From Lysinibacillus sp. ZYM-1 (GTDB taxonomy: Bacteria > Bacillota > Bacilli > Bacillales_A > Planococcaceae), in NCBI RefSeq assembly GCF_001308875.1, contig NZ_KQ465112.1, forward strand, positions 117,578-181,577: 64,000 nt of DNA. Direction: 5' to 3'. A program made the position numbers and the translations under genes. This document shows, one piece after another, positions 8,670 to 17,474 of the stretch. The notes beneath the pieces were generated by a model. The model saw only the letters and a list, made by a program, of their open reading frames with translations, did not search any database and was not told the origin of the DNA. Every line of letters begins with the position of its first letter. Within the stretch, counting starts at the first letter, position 1.

Positions 8670-8713
8670 ATAGAGGACATTAAAAATTTAATAAGTTAGG
8701 AGAATGGTTTAAT

Positions 8714-9901
8714 ATGTCTCAAATGTTAGCACTGACGATAGTACTTGCTATTCTTTACATCGGGGATATCGTCGCAACAAGAACAAAGGCGTGGATTCCA
8801 TCTGTGTTCGTCTGTGCAGTATTATTTTTAGTCGGGTATTGGACTTTCTTCCCGAAGGATATTGTTAGTATTGCAGGGATTGGTCCAGTCGTTGCAACGA
8901 TGTTAATGTATTTATTAATCACCAATATGGGCACACTTCTGTCGCTCAAGGAATTGAAAAACCAGTGGAAAGCGATTGTCATTTCATTGGCAGGTATTGT
9001 GGGAATTATTGCTTTTTTATTTACCATTGGTGCCATGATCTTTGATTTAAAAACGATGATTGTTGCAGTTCCGCCATTAGTTGGAGGGGTTGTAGCTGCG
9101 TTAGTCATGTCAGAAGGTGCTTCAGCAGCTGGTTTGGAGGATTTAGCGGTTTTTGCAATTGTTATCTATGTAATTCAAGGGTTTGCAGGTTATCCCATCA
9201 CTTCGATTGTATTAAAACGTGAAGCAAAACGTTTATTAAAAGAACACCAACAAGGAAAACTACATGCGATCACGCAGGTGCAGGAAGAAGAAGAACCTGC
9301 CGCCGATCAGCCAAAATTATTTAGGAAGTTACCAGCAAAATATAATACAGAATACTTTAAATTTTTCCGTATAGCGTTTGTTGGATTATTGGCCTATGGT
9401 ACATCTACTGTATTGGCACCCATAGTGACAGTCAATGCGCTAGTACTGTGCTTAGTGTTTGGTGTACTTGCTTCAACAATTGGTTTTTTAGAAAAGCAGC
9501 CATTACAAAAAGCTAATGGCTTCGGCTTTGCCATTATGGGATTAATGCTCTTTATATTTGATGGCTTAAAACAGGCATCTCCTGAAATGTTGATGCGTAT
9601 TATTGTGCCATTAGTTGTTTCGATTGCCTTAGCTGTAATCGGTATGTATATTTTCTCTTTCATTGCAGGGAAAATATTAAAAGTAAGCCCGAACTTAGCA
9701 TTTGCGGTATCCTTAACAGCGCTATATGGTTTCCCGGCAGATTATATTTTAACAAATGAGGTTGTGAAATCATCCACGACGGATGAAAAAGAACGTGAAA
9801 TGCTGTTAGGTCGTATGTTGCCACCCATGCTTGTTGGTGGTTTCATTAGTGTAACAATAACATCCGTTATTTTAGCAGGTATTTTCGTAAATTGGTTATA
9901 A
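8714..9901 (+). CDS. Multi-spanning permease of unassigned family
   Basis: The 395-residue protein has about 11 hydrophobic segments. A cytoplasmic loop near residues 170-215 is rich in Glu and Lys (KREAKRLLKEHQQGK...EEEEPAADQPK). Glycine-rich helices (VPPLVGGVVAALVMSEGASAAGLEDLAV near 115-145) recall sodium-coupled carboxylate or glutamate symporters, but I cannot name the family. It lies 16 bp before an M20 amidohydrolase gene, which suggests uptake or export of an acyl-amino acid or peptide handled by that enzyme. RBS TTAGGAGA lies 11 bases upstream; an upstream ATG at 8704 closes after two codons. Confidence 0.75.
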   Translation: MSQMLALTIVLAILYIGDIVATRTKAWIPSVFVCAVLFLVGYWTFFPKDIVSIAGIGPVVATMLMYLLITNMGTLLSLKELKNQWKAIVISLAGIVGIIAFLFTIGAMIFDLKTMIVAVPPLVGGVVAALVMSEGASAAGLEDLAVFAIVIYVIQGFAGYPITSIVLKREAKRLLKEHQQGKLHAITQVQEEEEPAADQPKLFRKLPAKYNTEYFKFFRIAFVGLLAYGTSTVLAPIVTVNALVLCLVFGVLASTIGFLEKQPLQKANGFGFAIMGLMLFIFDGLKQASPEMLMRIIVPLVVSIALAVIGMYIFSFIAGKILKVSPNLAFAVSLTALYGFPADYILTNEVVKSSTTDEKEREMLLGRMLPPMLVGGFISVTITSVILAGIFVNWL

Positions 9902-9917
9902 AAAGGAGAGAGTAATT

Positions 9918-11093
9918 ATGAATAAGATTAAACATATCATTGCAGATTGTAATAACGAGCTTGTGGCGATTCGTCAAAAATTACATAGTGAGCCAGAGCT
10001 TTCTTGGGAGGAATATGAAACTACGAATTATGTAGCAGCTTATTTAGATAAGCTTGGTATTCCTTATAGACGAACAGAGCCAACAGGTATTATTGCTGAG
10101 TTAAAAGGGGACAAGGAAGGAAAAACAGTTGCCCTACGTGCGGATATGGATGCCTTGCCAGTTTATGAAATTAAAGAGAATATTCCATATCGTTCTAAAA
10201 CAGATGGAAAGATGCATGCTTGTGGTCATGACGCCCATACTGCCATGCTTTTGATTGCCGCAAAAACCTTACAGACAGTACGTGAGGAAATAGAAGGGAC
10301 AGTTCGATTTATCTTCCAACCCGCTGAAGAAATAGCTACAGGGGCAAAAGCGATGGTCGAACAAGGCGCTATGGAAGGTGTAGATAACGCGTTTGGTATT
10401 CATATTTGGTCACAAATCGACACAGGAAAAATCCAGTGCAATAAAGGACCCGCATTTGCCTCTGCCGATATTTTTAAAGTAAACTTCAAAGGGCGCGGAG
10501 GGCATGCTGCAGGGCCACATGATGCCATTGATGCGGTAATGATCGCGTCGACCTTTGCGTTGAATGTCCAAACGGTTGTATCACGTACGGTCAATCCACT
10601 TCGTCCAGCTGTCTTAACAATTGGTAAAATGGACGTAGGTACCCGCTTCAATGTTATTGCCGAAGACGCTATTTTGGAAGGTACAGTGCGTTGCTTCGAT
10701 CAAGATGTTCGTAGGCATATTGAAGCGCAAATTCGCCATTATGCGCAACAAGTAGCATCACTTTATGGTGGCACAGCAGAAGTTGTTTATGAATATGGCA
10801 CACAAGCTGTCAACAACGATATAGCTAGTGCAGACCTAGTTAAGCGCCTAACAATTGAACATTTTGGCACCGAAGCTTATCATTTAGATGACCCAACAAT
10901 GGGTGGTGAGGACTTTAGCTTTTATTTAGATGAAGTGCCTGGCTGCTTTGCACTAGTAGGCTCAGGAAATACAGAGAAAGATACACGTTGGGCACATCAT
11001 AATGGTCATTTTGATATTGACGAAGATGGTTTGCGCATTGGAACCGAATTATATGTACAATATGCGCTAACTTGGTTAAGAGAAAACAAATAA
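9918..11093 (+). CDS. M20-family metal-dependent amidohydrolase
   Basis: This 391-residue enzyme belongs to the M20D group (N-acyl-amino acid or hippurate hydrolases, indole-acetyl-amino acid hydrolases). Metal-binding and catalytic motifs are intact: ALRADMDALPV (near residue 73), HACGHDAHTAMLL (near 100), QPAEE (near 135) and MGGEDFSFYL (near 332). A dimerisation lid domain sits at about 180-290. The reaction is hydrolysis of an amide bond to an amino acid; the true substrate is not evident. It is translationally close to the permease upstream. RBS is AAAGGAGAG. Confidence 0.92.
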   Translation: MNKIKHIIADCNNELVAIRQKLHSEPELSWEEYETTNYVAAYLDKLGIPYRRTEPTGIIAELKGDKEGKTVALRADMDALPVYEIKENIPYRSKTDGKMHACGHDAHTAMLLIAAKTLQTVREEIEGTVRFIFQPAEEIATGAKAMVEQGAMEGVDNAFGIHIWSQIDTGKIQCNKGPAFASADIFKVNFKGRGGHAAGPHDAIDAVMIASTFALNVQTVVSRTVNPLRPAVLTIGKMDVGTRFNVIAEDAILEGTVRCFDQDVRRHIEAQIRHYAQQVASLYGGTAEVVYEYGTQAVNNDIASADLVKRLTIEHFGTEAYHLDDPTMGGEDFSFYLDEVPGCFALVGSGNTEKDTRWAHHNGHFDIDEDGLRIGTELYVQYALTWLRENK

Positions 11094-11165
11094 TGTGAAA
11101 ATGCGAGCGACTTTTTCATTCATAATATTTTGTATAATTACATCCTAGCTGGTCATAATAAAAAA

Positions 11166-11183
11166 GATTTCACTTATGAAATC
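11166..11183 (+). repeat. Short hairpin in the leader of the 50-residue gene
   Basis: GATTTCA (11166-11172), loop CTTA, TGAAATC (11177-11183), about 10 bp before the ribosome binding site. A TATAAT at 11133-11138 upstream may be the -10 of this transcript. Confidence 0.35.
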
Positions 11184-11206
11184 TATAATGATGAGGAGGA
11201 TGAAAA

Positions 11207-11359
11207 ATGAGTAGGTTCGAACAATTAGACCCCAAATCTCAAAAAATCCACCGCAACTGGTCAAGGATTAAGCGAGCAAAATCGCAAGTAAACGGGGAAA
11301 CGGAGATTACCCTTCATAACCGTCTCTTGCGTAGTGAAGCAAAGGCCCGTCAGTTTTAA
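11207..11359 (+). CDS. Small basic protein of 50 residues
   Basis: ATG 11207 follows GAGGAGGA by 6 bases. The peptide begins MSRFEQLDPKSQKIHRNW and is rich in Lys/Arg (about 12 of 50) with Ser, Gln and Asn; it has no signal or membrane segment. A strong terminator follows 29 bp after the stop, so it forms its own transcription unit. I do not recognise the family. Its charge suggests nucleic-acid or ribosome contact, but that is only an inference. Confidence 0.7.
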   Translation: MSRFEQLDPKSQKIHRNWSRIKRAKSQVNGETEITLHNRLLRSEAKARQF

Positions 11360-11387
11360 TCATGCTAGAAAAGTAAGTGTCATCAAG

Positions 11388-11416
11388 CCCAGAAAAAATT
11401 CTGGGTTTTTCTTTTT
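11388..11416 (+). terminator. Intrinsic terminator
   Basis: CCCAGAA (11388-11394), loop AAAA, TTCTGGG (11399-11405), then TTTTTCTTTTT. Confidence 0.9.
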
Positions 11417-11501
11417 GAGTAAAAACATGAAATACAATGTATAATAATACTGTATAAGGATGGTATTGGTATTTTATAAAATAGAAAAGGGAGGGAAGGC
11501 C

Positions 11502-12038
11502 TTGATCTATCCTATTCCAACATATTTACAGCGATTTTCAAAAAATATACAACAGCCAGAAGTAGTTGACTCGCAATTACAGCTTCGCTCGAGTACAAAT
11601 AACAAAAAGTTTGAAATTTGGTATTATGGTGATTTACTATCCCTCGATGGAGAAGTTTTACCATTCATTTCAGGTTCAACTGCTAAAATTGTTGCAAGGG
11701 ACCCTTTAACTGCAGAAGAAATTTTGCTTTTTGATGGGACTCTACATGGTTATAATGCATTGTTTTGCGATGAATATACAGAAGAAGAACGAATCAACCG
11801 TCCTCTTCAGAAATATGACATGCCCGCTACTGAAGTGGTTTTATCATTTTTTTACAATATTGATTATGATGAAGAAGTGGATGACTATGAAATAGATGAA
11901 CAAGGAAATGTACAGCTCATTAATGGTGAATCAATAGATTGGGAGACGATAAAAAGAAATGGCTATGATGCATTTGCTTTTTATTTCAAAAAAGAGGATG
12001 GCACATTACTAGCATTTGCCCAAGAAGAATTAGCATAG
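11502..12038 (+). CDS. Uncharacterised acidic protein, 178 residues
   Basis: The product is soluble, acidic and rich in Asp, Glu, Tyr and Phe, with no signal peptide. The segments KFEIWYYGDLLSLDGEVLPF and FFYNIDYDEEVDDYEIDEQG suggest a beta-rich fold. I do not recognise a family. TTG 11502 is preferred because GGGAGGG lies about 8 bases upstream. An in-frame ATG at 11460 sits only about 15 bases after a TATAAT (11440-11445) and has no ribosome binding site. A cupin gene follows 20 bp downstream, so the two are probably co-transcribed. Confidence 0.7.
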   Translation: MIYPIPTYLQRFSKNIQQPEVVDSQLQLRSSTNNKKFEIWYYGDLLSLDGEVLPFISGSTAKIVARDPLTAEEILLFDGTLHGYNALFCDEYTEEERINRPLQKYDMPATEVVLSFFYNIDYDEEVDDYEIDEQGNVQLINGESIDWETIKRNGYDAFAFYFKKEDGTLLAFAQEELA

Positions 12039-12058
12039 TGTGAAAGGAATCAAATCAG

Positions 12059-12397
12059 ATGCAACTATTTCAATTTACTCAGGATTTAGCTAATCAAATT
12101 CATCCATATCAATCCATGAATTCGTTTTATCAGAAAATCATGAAAACAGAAGTTCCAGCGAATATCGGATTTATCTATATTGAGCCTAATGGTGTAGTAG
12201 GTATGCATGAAGCTCCGGTTCCACAATTATTTGTTGTTATTCAGGGCGAAGGTTGGGTTTGTGGTGAGGATGGCAAAAGGGTCGAAATGAAAACAGGAGA
12301 GGGCGTTCTTTGGCAACAAGGACAAGCACATGAATCTGGCAGTACGACAGGATTAACAGCGCTTGTGATCCAGGCCGAGCAATTAAATATTACATAA
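12059..12397 (+). CDS. Small single-domain cupin protein
   Basis: This 112-residue protein has a single conserved beta-barrel cupin. Residues about 45-105 hold the two cupin motifs, although the metal ligands are reduced (GMHEAPVPQLFVVIQGEGWVC, then GEGVLWQQGQAHES). Such proteins bind small ligands or metals or act as small isomerases; the substrate cannot be told. RBS AAAGGAA is 11 bases upstream. It probably shares a transcript with the acidic protein before it and ends at a strong terminator. Confidence 0.8.
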   Translation: MQLFQFTQDLANQIHPYQSMNSFYQKIMKTEVPANIGFIYIEPNGVVGMHEAPVPQLFVVIQGEGWVCGEDGKRVEMKTGEGVLWQQGQAHESGSTTGLTALVIQAEQLNIT

Positions 12398-12400
12398 ACA

Positions 12401-12434
12401 AAAGTGTAACGGCTGTCGTTCCGTTACACTTTTT
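12401..12434 (+). terminator. Intrinsic terminator
   Basis: AAAGTGTAACGG (12401-12412) pairs with CCGTTACACTTT (12421-12432), followed by T residues. Confidence 0.92.
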
Positions 12435-12478
12435 GAAATGAAAATTATTTATAAACATAGAATGTGTGTTCGTGTTTT

Positions 12479-12487
12479 TGGTATAGT
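12479..12487 (+). promoter_or_regulatory. Extended -10 promoter element
   Basis: TGG followed by TATAGT (12482-12487) is an extended -10 pattern, 32 bp before the DUF1963 gene. No good -35 is visible. Confidence 0.4.
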
Positions 12488-12518
12488 GAATATCATAATA
12501 GGTTAGGAGGAGATAGCA

Positions 12519-13388
12519 ATGAGCAACGCAGAAAATTTTAAAAAACTGTTTAAAGAGTTTGGTCTAGAGCACAAAACTAAGCAACTATTATCTTTCGCAA
12601 GAGACTCAATTCAAATGTACGTCAATCACTGCTCTGATGAAGATATTCCTATGGGATACTCAAAAATAGGTGGCTGTCCGGACGTACCAACTGATTTTTC
12701 ATGGCCTTATAAAAACGAAGATACTCCATTGTACTTTCTTTGCCAGCTAAATGTAAACGATATCAAACCATATGATACAAACAGTTTATTGCCTTCAGAT
12801 GGTATACTATCCTTTTTCTATGACGCGGTGGAACAACCATGGGGGTATGATCCAAAAGATTGTGATGGCTTTAAAGTTTTCTACTTCACACACCCCATTG
12901 ATAGACTCTCTAGAATGAACACTCCTACAGTTTTACATGCGCATGGGAGCATTGAAAGCGCGAGTCTTCAATTTAACAATGAATTGACTCTGCCACCATG
13001 GGAATCGCCATACTCGCATGAAATTGATGAAATTTTAAATGAAAAGGAAGCAGAAAATTATAGCGAGCTTCGCTATGAAAGCGTTGATGGGGAACAGGCT
13101 ATCCATCGCATTGACGGTTTTCCAGATGCTATTCAAGGAGATATGTATTTAGAATGTCAACTAGTGACAAATGGCTTATATTGTGGCGATTTAACTGGAT
13201 ATAATGATCCTTTACGAAAGGAATTGGAAGCTGGAGCAACTGACTGGCGATTATTGCTGCAACTGGATTCTGAGGAAGACCTCGGGTTTATGTGGGGAGA
13301 TAGCGGTACATTGTATTTTTGGATTCGAGAGGAAGATTGTCAAAATAAACGGTTTGATCAAGCTTGGGTTGTCTTACAATGCTATTAG
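12519..13388 (+). CDS. DUF1963 (YwqG-like) protein
   Basis: The 289-residue protein matches the DUF1963/YwqG family: SKIGGCPDVPTDFSWPY near residue 48, PLYFLCQLNVNDIKPYD near 70, GILSFFYDAVEQPWGYDP near 97, and a C-terminal LLQLDSEEDLGFMWGDSGTLYFWI block. The family is widespread in bacteria and its function is unknown; members often lie near polymorphic toxin or SMI1-type genes, but no toxin is seen here. RBS TTAGGAGGAG is strong. It is a single-gene unit between two terminators. Confidence 0.9.
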   Translation: MSNAENFKKLFKEFGLEHKTKQLLSFARDSIQMYVNHCSDEDIPMGYSKIGGCPDVPTDFSWPYKNEDTPLYFLCQLNVNDIKPYDTNSLLPSDGILSFFYDAVEQPWGYDPKDCDGFKVFYFTHPIDRLSRMNTPTVLHAHGSIESASLQFNNELTLPPWESPYSHEIDEILNEKEAENYSELRYESVDGEQAIHRIDGFPDAIQGDMYLECQLVTNGLYCGDLTGYNDPLRKELEAGATDWRLLLQLDSEEDLGFMWGDSGTLYFWIREEDCQNKRFDQAWVVLQCY

Positions 13389-13393
13389 AACTT

Positions 13394-13436
13394 CAAAACG
13401 AAAAAGTTTAAAAATCCGTTATACTTTTTCGTTTTG
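13394..13436. terminator. Bidirectional terminator
   Basis: CAAAACGAAAAAGT (13394-13407) pairs with ACTTTTTCGTTTTG (13423-13436). It serves the convergent DUF1963 and GNAT genes; the last codons of the GNAT gene lie in one arm. Confidence 0.88.
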
Positions 13437-13913
13437 TTTAACCAATTTCACTGTTTTTAACAGATGACCTTCCAATAACTCATCAAATTCTTCTATTTTT
13501 ACAAAGCCCTTTGCTAAATAAAAATGCATACCAATCGTATTTTCTTTCTCTACACAAACAAATAATGACGATAAGTTTGGTAGCATCTGTATTCCCTTCT
13601 GTAAAAGCACTGAACCGATTCCTTTACCTTGCATATCTGGATGTAGATAGATGGCGAACAGCTCTGCTTCTCCACTGGTAACATTTGAAAAATTGGCAAA
13701 ACCCACTAATGATTCATCCTGGAAGGCAACTAAAAATAGGCTGTTGACTAGACGTGCCGATAATTGGTCACTACTATAGGCCATTTGTATAAAGGTATCT
13801 TGGATTTTGCGAGGTATGATTCCTTCGTATGTATGATGCCAGCTTTTACTAGCAATTTCTTGTACAAAAGTAATGTCATTTTCTTGCATCTGTCGTATAA
13901 TAAGTGTCAACAC
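13419..13913 (-). CDS. GNAT-family N-acetyltransferase
   Basis: The protein has 164 residues. The GNAT fold is shown by an N-terminal beta-strand IIRQMQENDITFVQEIA, the strand ELFAIYLHPDMQGKGIGSVLLQKGI (about residues 84-108), which contains the acetyl-CoA pyrophosphate-binding Q/RxxGxG/A-type motif (QGKGIG), and a C-terminal FYLAKGFVKIEEF strand. The acceptor substrate is unknown. The start is GTG 13913 or the adjacent TTG 13910; AGGTGA lies just upstream and fits either. It is divergent from the Nudix gene, sharing a 63-bp promoter region. Confidence 0.88.
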   Translation of the reverse strand: MLTLIIRQMQENDITFVQEIASKSWHHTYEGIIPRKIQDTFIQMAYSSDQLSARLVNSLFLVAFQDESLVGFANFSNVTSGEAELFAIYLHPDMQGKGIGSVLLQKGIQMLPNLSSLFVCVEKENTIGMHFYLAKGFVKIEEFDELLEGHLLKTVKLVKQNEKV

Positions 13914-13976
13914 TTTTCACCTGCTATTCCAATTTTTATCTTTATTGTAACATACAATCAGATAGGGGATGACTTC

Positions 13977-14405
13977 ATGCAAGTAGTTGAAAAAGCATTT
14001 GGCTATATTACGAGAGAGCATGGGGAACAAATGCAAGTACTCGTATTTGAACAAAATACAGTAGGGGCAGGTATTCAAGTTCCAAAAGGCACGGTTGAAG
14101 AAGGGGAAACCCCATTAGAGGCTGTTAAACGTGAGATGTTGGAGGAGACAGGCTTAACAACCCTTATCGTCCAAGGGCTCATTGCGCAGGATTACTTTAA
14201 TCATCCATCAGGTGTTTTACAGAAACGTTATTTTTATCATTTAACATCCGATGAAACACGGGAAGCGTGGCAACATTATCCTACAGGAATGAATGAAACA
14301 GATTTACTATTTTCTTTTTACTGGATTTCAGCTGAGCAAGACACAATGTTAGCAAAAGGGCATGGCGATTATTTATATCGCGTGTTAGCTAAGGTGAAAA
14401 ATTGA
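13977..14405 (+). CDS. Nudix hydrolase
   Basis: A 142-residue protein with a complete Nudix box, GTVEEGETPLEAVKREMLEETGL (about residues 37-59), which fits GX5EX7REUXEEXGU and binds the divalent metals that drive hydrolysis of nucleoside-diphosphate-linked compounds. The specific substrate is not evident. ATG 13977 follows AGGGGA by 7 bases. Longer in-frame starts upstream would overlap the divergent GNAT gene and lack a binding site. Confidence 0.9.
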   Translation: MQVVEKAFGYITREHGEQMQVLVFEQNTVGAGIQVPKGTVEEGETPLEAVKREMLEETGLTTLIVQGLIAQDYFNHPSGVLQKRYFYHLTSDETREAWQHYPTGMNETDLLFSFYWISAEQDTMLAKGHGDYLYRVLAKVKN

Positions 14406-14417
14406 ACGTTCAAAGAT

Positions 14418-14444
14418 AAAACCGCGTCATAATGGCGCGGTTTT
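14418..14444. terminator. Bidirectional terminator
   Basis: AAAACCGCG (14418-14426) pairs with CGCGGTTTT (14436-14444), between the convergent Nudix and metC genes. Confidence 0.85.
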
Positions 14445-14457
14445 AACGTTTATTCAA

Positions 14458-15618
14458 TTAAGCTTTTGCAGCAATCTCTAAAGCTTGCGCAAAATCGGCT
14501 AATAAATCCTCTACATGCTCAAGTCCTACAGAAAAACGTAAAAGTCCATCTGTGATACCACGTTTGGCACGTTCTTCAGGCTCCATAGCAGCATGACTCA
14601 TCTTTGCCGGATAGGAGAGAATCGATTCCACACCACCAAGTGAGACAGCGAAAACTGGAATTTTCATCGCCTCGACTAATGCCTTTGCGGCAGCATAGCT
14701 TGGTAGACGGAAGGATAAGACAGCTCCAGGGCTTGTACTTTGACGCTGATGGATATCATGACCAGGATGTGATGCGAGACCAGGATAGTAGACCTGTTCT
14801 ACTAGTGGTTGAGTAGTTAAAAACTCTGCGATCTTTTGTGCAGATTCCGCAGAACGGCTAAAGCGTACATCTGTCGTTTTGATGTTCTGCAAGAGAGTGA
14901 AAGAATCTTGCACACCCAAAATATTGCCAAATGAATTTTGGATAAAGTATAGGTCCTGACCTAGCTTTTCATCAGCTGTTACTGTTAATCCTGCAATAAT
15001 ATCAGAATGACCAGATAAAAACTTCGTCGCACTATGAATGACGACATCCACACCAAGTACTAACGGCCGTTGATGTAATGGTGTCATAAATGTATTATCC
15101 AAAAATGTGAGGCATTGGTGTTGTTTCGCCAGTTCAACCACACCATGAATATCTGTAATGCCTAACGTTGGGTTAGATGGTGTTTCCATATAAAGCAGTT
15201 TTGTAGCCGGTGTTATAGCGGCTTCCACGGCTGCTAAATCCGTGAAATCTACAAATGTATGGGAAATCCCAAAGCGTGGTAATACTTTTGTCACAAAACG
15301 ATATGTTCCGCCATAAACATCTTCAGTCATAACAATATGATCACCTTGCGATAACAGCATTAAAGCGGCTGAAACAGCAGCAATCCCTGAAGAAAAGGCA
15401 TGAGCACGAACTCCACCTTCAAGCTCTGCCATAGCTTTTTCTAATGCATCGCGCGTAGGGTTACCTGAACGAGCATAATCATATTCTCCAAATTCATCAA
15501 TACTCTCTTGATGGAAAGTGGAGGAAAGGTACATAGGGACATTAACTGCCCCTTTTTTATTTGCGTAGCCATCGCGAACACCTGCGTGAATGAGGCTAGT
15601 TTCAATATGTTGCTTCAT
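14458..15618 (-). CDS. metC: Cystathionine beta-lyase (trans-sulfuration PLP enzyme)
   Basis: A 386-residue Cys/Met-metabolism PLP enzyme. The PLP-lysine motif IHSATKFLSGHSD lies near residue 194-206, with the YARSGNPTR motif near 47 and the phosphate-binding SSGIAAVSAAL near 75. It should convert cystathionine to homocysteine, pyruvate and ammonia. It sits 3 bp downstream of the paralogue metI, the same order as the B. subtilis metIC operon. Individual members of this family vary between beta-lyase, gamma-lyase and gamma-synthase activity, so metC is assigned mainly from the operon position. Confidence 0.88.
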   Translation of the reverse strand: MKQHIETSLIHAGVRDGYANKKGAVNVPMYLSSTFHQESIDEFGEYDYARSGNPTRDALEKAMAELEGGVRAHAFSSGIAAVSAALMLLSQGDHIVMTEDVYGGTYRFVTKVLPRFGISHTFVDFTDLAAVEAAITPATKLLYMETPSNPTLGITDIHGVVELAKQHQCLTFLDNTFMTPLHQRPLVLGVDVVIHSATKFLSGHSDIIAGLTVTADEKLGQDLYFIQNSFGNILGVQDSFTLLQNIKTTDVRFSRSAESAQKIAEFLTTQPLVEQVYYPGLASHPGHDIHQRQSTSPGAVLSFRLPSYAAAKALVEAMKIPVFAVSLGGVESILSYPAKMSHAAMEPEERAKRGITDGLLRFSVGLEHVEDLLADFAQALEIAAKA

Positions 15619-15621
15619 AAA

Positions 15622-16737
15622 TTATGCCTCTTTTCTAAGGATATCGAATACTTGTTGTAAGTCTGCAATTAAATCTTCGGCTTCTTCAATGCCAACAGAG
15701 AAGCGTAATAAACGATCACAAACGCCACGCTCAACTCGCTCTTCATAAGGCATATCTGCATGTGTTTGTGTAGCAGGGTATGTAATAAAGCTTTCCACAC
15801 CGCCAAGGCTTTCAGCAAAAGTAATTAACTTCAAGTTACGAAGGAATGGATCGATCCATTCAGGTTTTTGCAATCGGAATGACAGCATACCACCTTTTCC
15901 TGTATAAAGGACATCTGTTACTAATGCCTCTTCTTCTAAATAAGCAGCAATAGCTTTTGCATTCGCATCATGTTGTTTCAAGCGAAGATGCATTGTTTTT
16001 AAGCCGCGAATAAGTAACCAAGAATCCATTGCCCCAAGCACCATACCGCTACCATTATGAATAAAGCCAATACGTTCAGCTAATTTTTCGCCTTTAGCTA
16101 CTACTAGCCCTGCTAAGACATCATTATGTCCACCAATATATTTTGTTGCAGAGTGAAGTACAATGTCTGCTCCTAATTCTATAGGACGTTGGAAGTATGG
16201 AGTATAGAATGTATTATCAACAATTAACAAGGCACCATGCTTATGGGCTAGCTCAGCATATATTTGTAAATCAAATTCCTGCATAAGCGGATTAGTTGGT
16301 GTTTCAATGAATAATGCACGTGTATTTTCATTAATTAATGCTTCCACCTGTTCAACAGATTCAAATTTTGAATAAACAGGCTTGATATTATATGTTTCTT
16401 GGAAGAAGTTAAATAGTCTATATGTACCGCCGTATAAATCATCTGGCACCACTAATTCATCGCCTGGTTTAAATATGGATAATACCAATTGAATGGCAGC
16501 CATCCCAGAGCTACAGGCAAAGCCCATATCGCCACCCTCTAAATCAGCAATGCCTGCTTCTAAAAGAGCACGAGTTGGATTTTTTGTACGTGTATAGTCA
16601 AAGCCTGTAGATTCCCCAATCCCAGCATGTTTATAAGCAGTCGATAAATGAATAGGAGGACTAACAGCTCCCGTTGTTGGGTCACTTAAATTGCCTAGTT
16701 GTACAAGTTTTGTTTCAATACTTCTGTTTAATGTCAT
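15622..16737 (-). CDS. metI: Cystathionine gamma-synthase / O-acetylhomoserine thiolyase
   Basis: A 371-residue PLP enzyme of the same superfamily as metC, with YTRTKNPTR near residue 48, LHSATKYIGGHNDVLAG near 195-211 (PLP lysine), and SLGGVESFITYPATQTHADMP near 310-330. It should join O-acyl-homoserine with cysteine (or sulfide) in methionine synthesis. Length and order match MetI of B. subtilis. In B. subtilis the operon has an S-box (SAM) riboswitch, but I find no S-box sequence in the 340 bp upstream here, so regulation differs. Confidence 0.88.
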   Translation of the reverse strand: MTLNRSIETKLVQLGNLSDPTTGAVSPPIHLSTAYKHAGIGESTGFDYTRTKNPTRALLEAGIADLEGGDMGFACSSGMAAIQLVLSIFKPGDELVVPDDLYGGTYRLFNFFQETYNIKPVYSKFESVEQVEALINENTRALFIETPTNPLMQEFDLQIYAELAHKHGALLIVDNTFYTPYFQRPIELGADIVLHSATKYIGGHNDVLAGLVVAKGEKLAERIGFIHNGSGMVLGAMDSWLLIRGLKTMHLRLKQHDANAKAIAAYLEEEALVTDVLYTGKGGMLSFRLQKPEWIDPFLRNLKLITFAESLGGVESFITYPATQTHADMPYEERVERGVCDRLLRFSVGIEEAEDLIADLQQVFDILRKEA

Positions 16738-16765
16738 GACGTCACTCTTTTCTCCAATATTATGT

Positions 16766-16785
16766 AAAGCGACAATATTCGCTTT
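16766..16785 (-). promoter_or_regulatory. Inverted repeat upstream of metIC
   Basis: AAAGCGA-N6-TCGCTTT is a perfect 7-bp inverted repeat located 28 bp upstream of the metI start on the minus strand. It is a candidate operator in a leader that lacks an S-box. The rest of the stretch 16790-17035 shows no gene or clear structure. Confidence 0.35.
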
Positions 16786-17038
16786 TCATTTAATAGTAGT
16801 AATCTCAATAATTGTTACCAATTTAACATGGATATTCAAGAAGAACAAGGGCGATTTCAGAAAATTAGCTAGATTATTTTATGTTAATCGTGTAAGAATA
16901 GTAGGATATGGCGGTAAGTTGATAATTTCCATTTATATTAGTATGGACTTAATGTAGTTCTAATGTAGAGTAGGAGAGCAATATTGAGTTTAAAGGAAGC
17001 TGAAACGAAGCCATTGAGAGCACCTTTATTCAAATGAA

Positions 17039-17072
17039 AAGAATCTGCCTCATTTGAATGAGACAGATTCTT
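17039..17072 (-). terminator. Terminator of mscL
   Basis: AAGAATCTG and CTCATT (17039-17054) pair with AATGAG and CAGATTCTT (17057-17072). The minus strand reads into TTTTC after the hairpin. Confidence 0.8.
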
Positions 17073-17084
17073 GCTAGCGATAGA

Positions 17085-17474
17085 TTAGGCTTGTTCTTTT
17101 TTTAATAAATCGCGAATTTCTTTTAGCAGCTCTTCTTTTGCATCCAATTCAGGAGCTGGGTCTTCCACGACAGCTTCTTCCTTTTTATTTGTAAGCTTCG
17201 TCATAATTCGTAAGGCCATAAAAATCGCAAACGCAATAATTAAAAAATCAATGATTGATTGTAAAAATACACCTAATTTGACTTGGGCATCACCTGAGCC
17301 ATAGACAAAGCTTGCTGTTAAATCAATACCACCTGTTAACACACCCACTAAAGGCATAATGATATTTTCAACTAAGGAGGTAACAATTTTACCGAAAGCA
17401 CCACCAATGACAACTGCTACTGCTAAATCGATAATATTGCCTTTCATCGCAAATTCTTTAAAGTCTTTCCACAA
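17085..17474 (-). CDS. mscL: Large-conductance mechanosensitive channel
   Basis: MscL opens a wide pore when membrane tension rises during hypo-osmotic shock. The 129-residue length fits. The N-terminal helix [12 protein letters not shown] and the pore helix [28 protein letters not shown] are highly typical, and a second membrane helix and the Glu/Lys-rich C-terminal bundle helix ([14 protein letters not shown]) follow. TTG 17474 is chosen as start because GGGAGG lies 8 bases upstream and the protein then aligns with known N-termini; a longer reading to 17558 adds 28 unrelated residues. Confidence 0.95.
   Translation of the reverse strand: MWKDFKEFAMKGNIIDLAVAVVIGGAFGKIVTSLVENIIMPLVGVLTGGIDLTASFVYGSGDAQVKLGVFLQSIIDFLIIAFAIFMALRIMTKLTNKKEEAVVEDPAPELDAKEELLKEIRDLLKKEQA

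Noticed and set aside
16691..16957. Plus-strand 88-residue frame over the metI start
   Set aside because: It overlaps the metI coding region and leader, has no binding site, and the sequence does not look like a protein.
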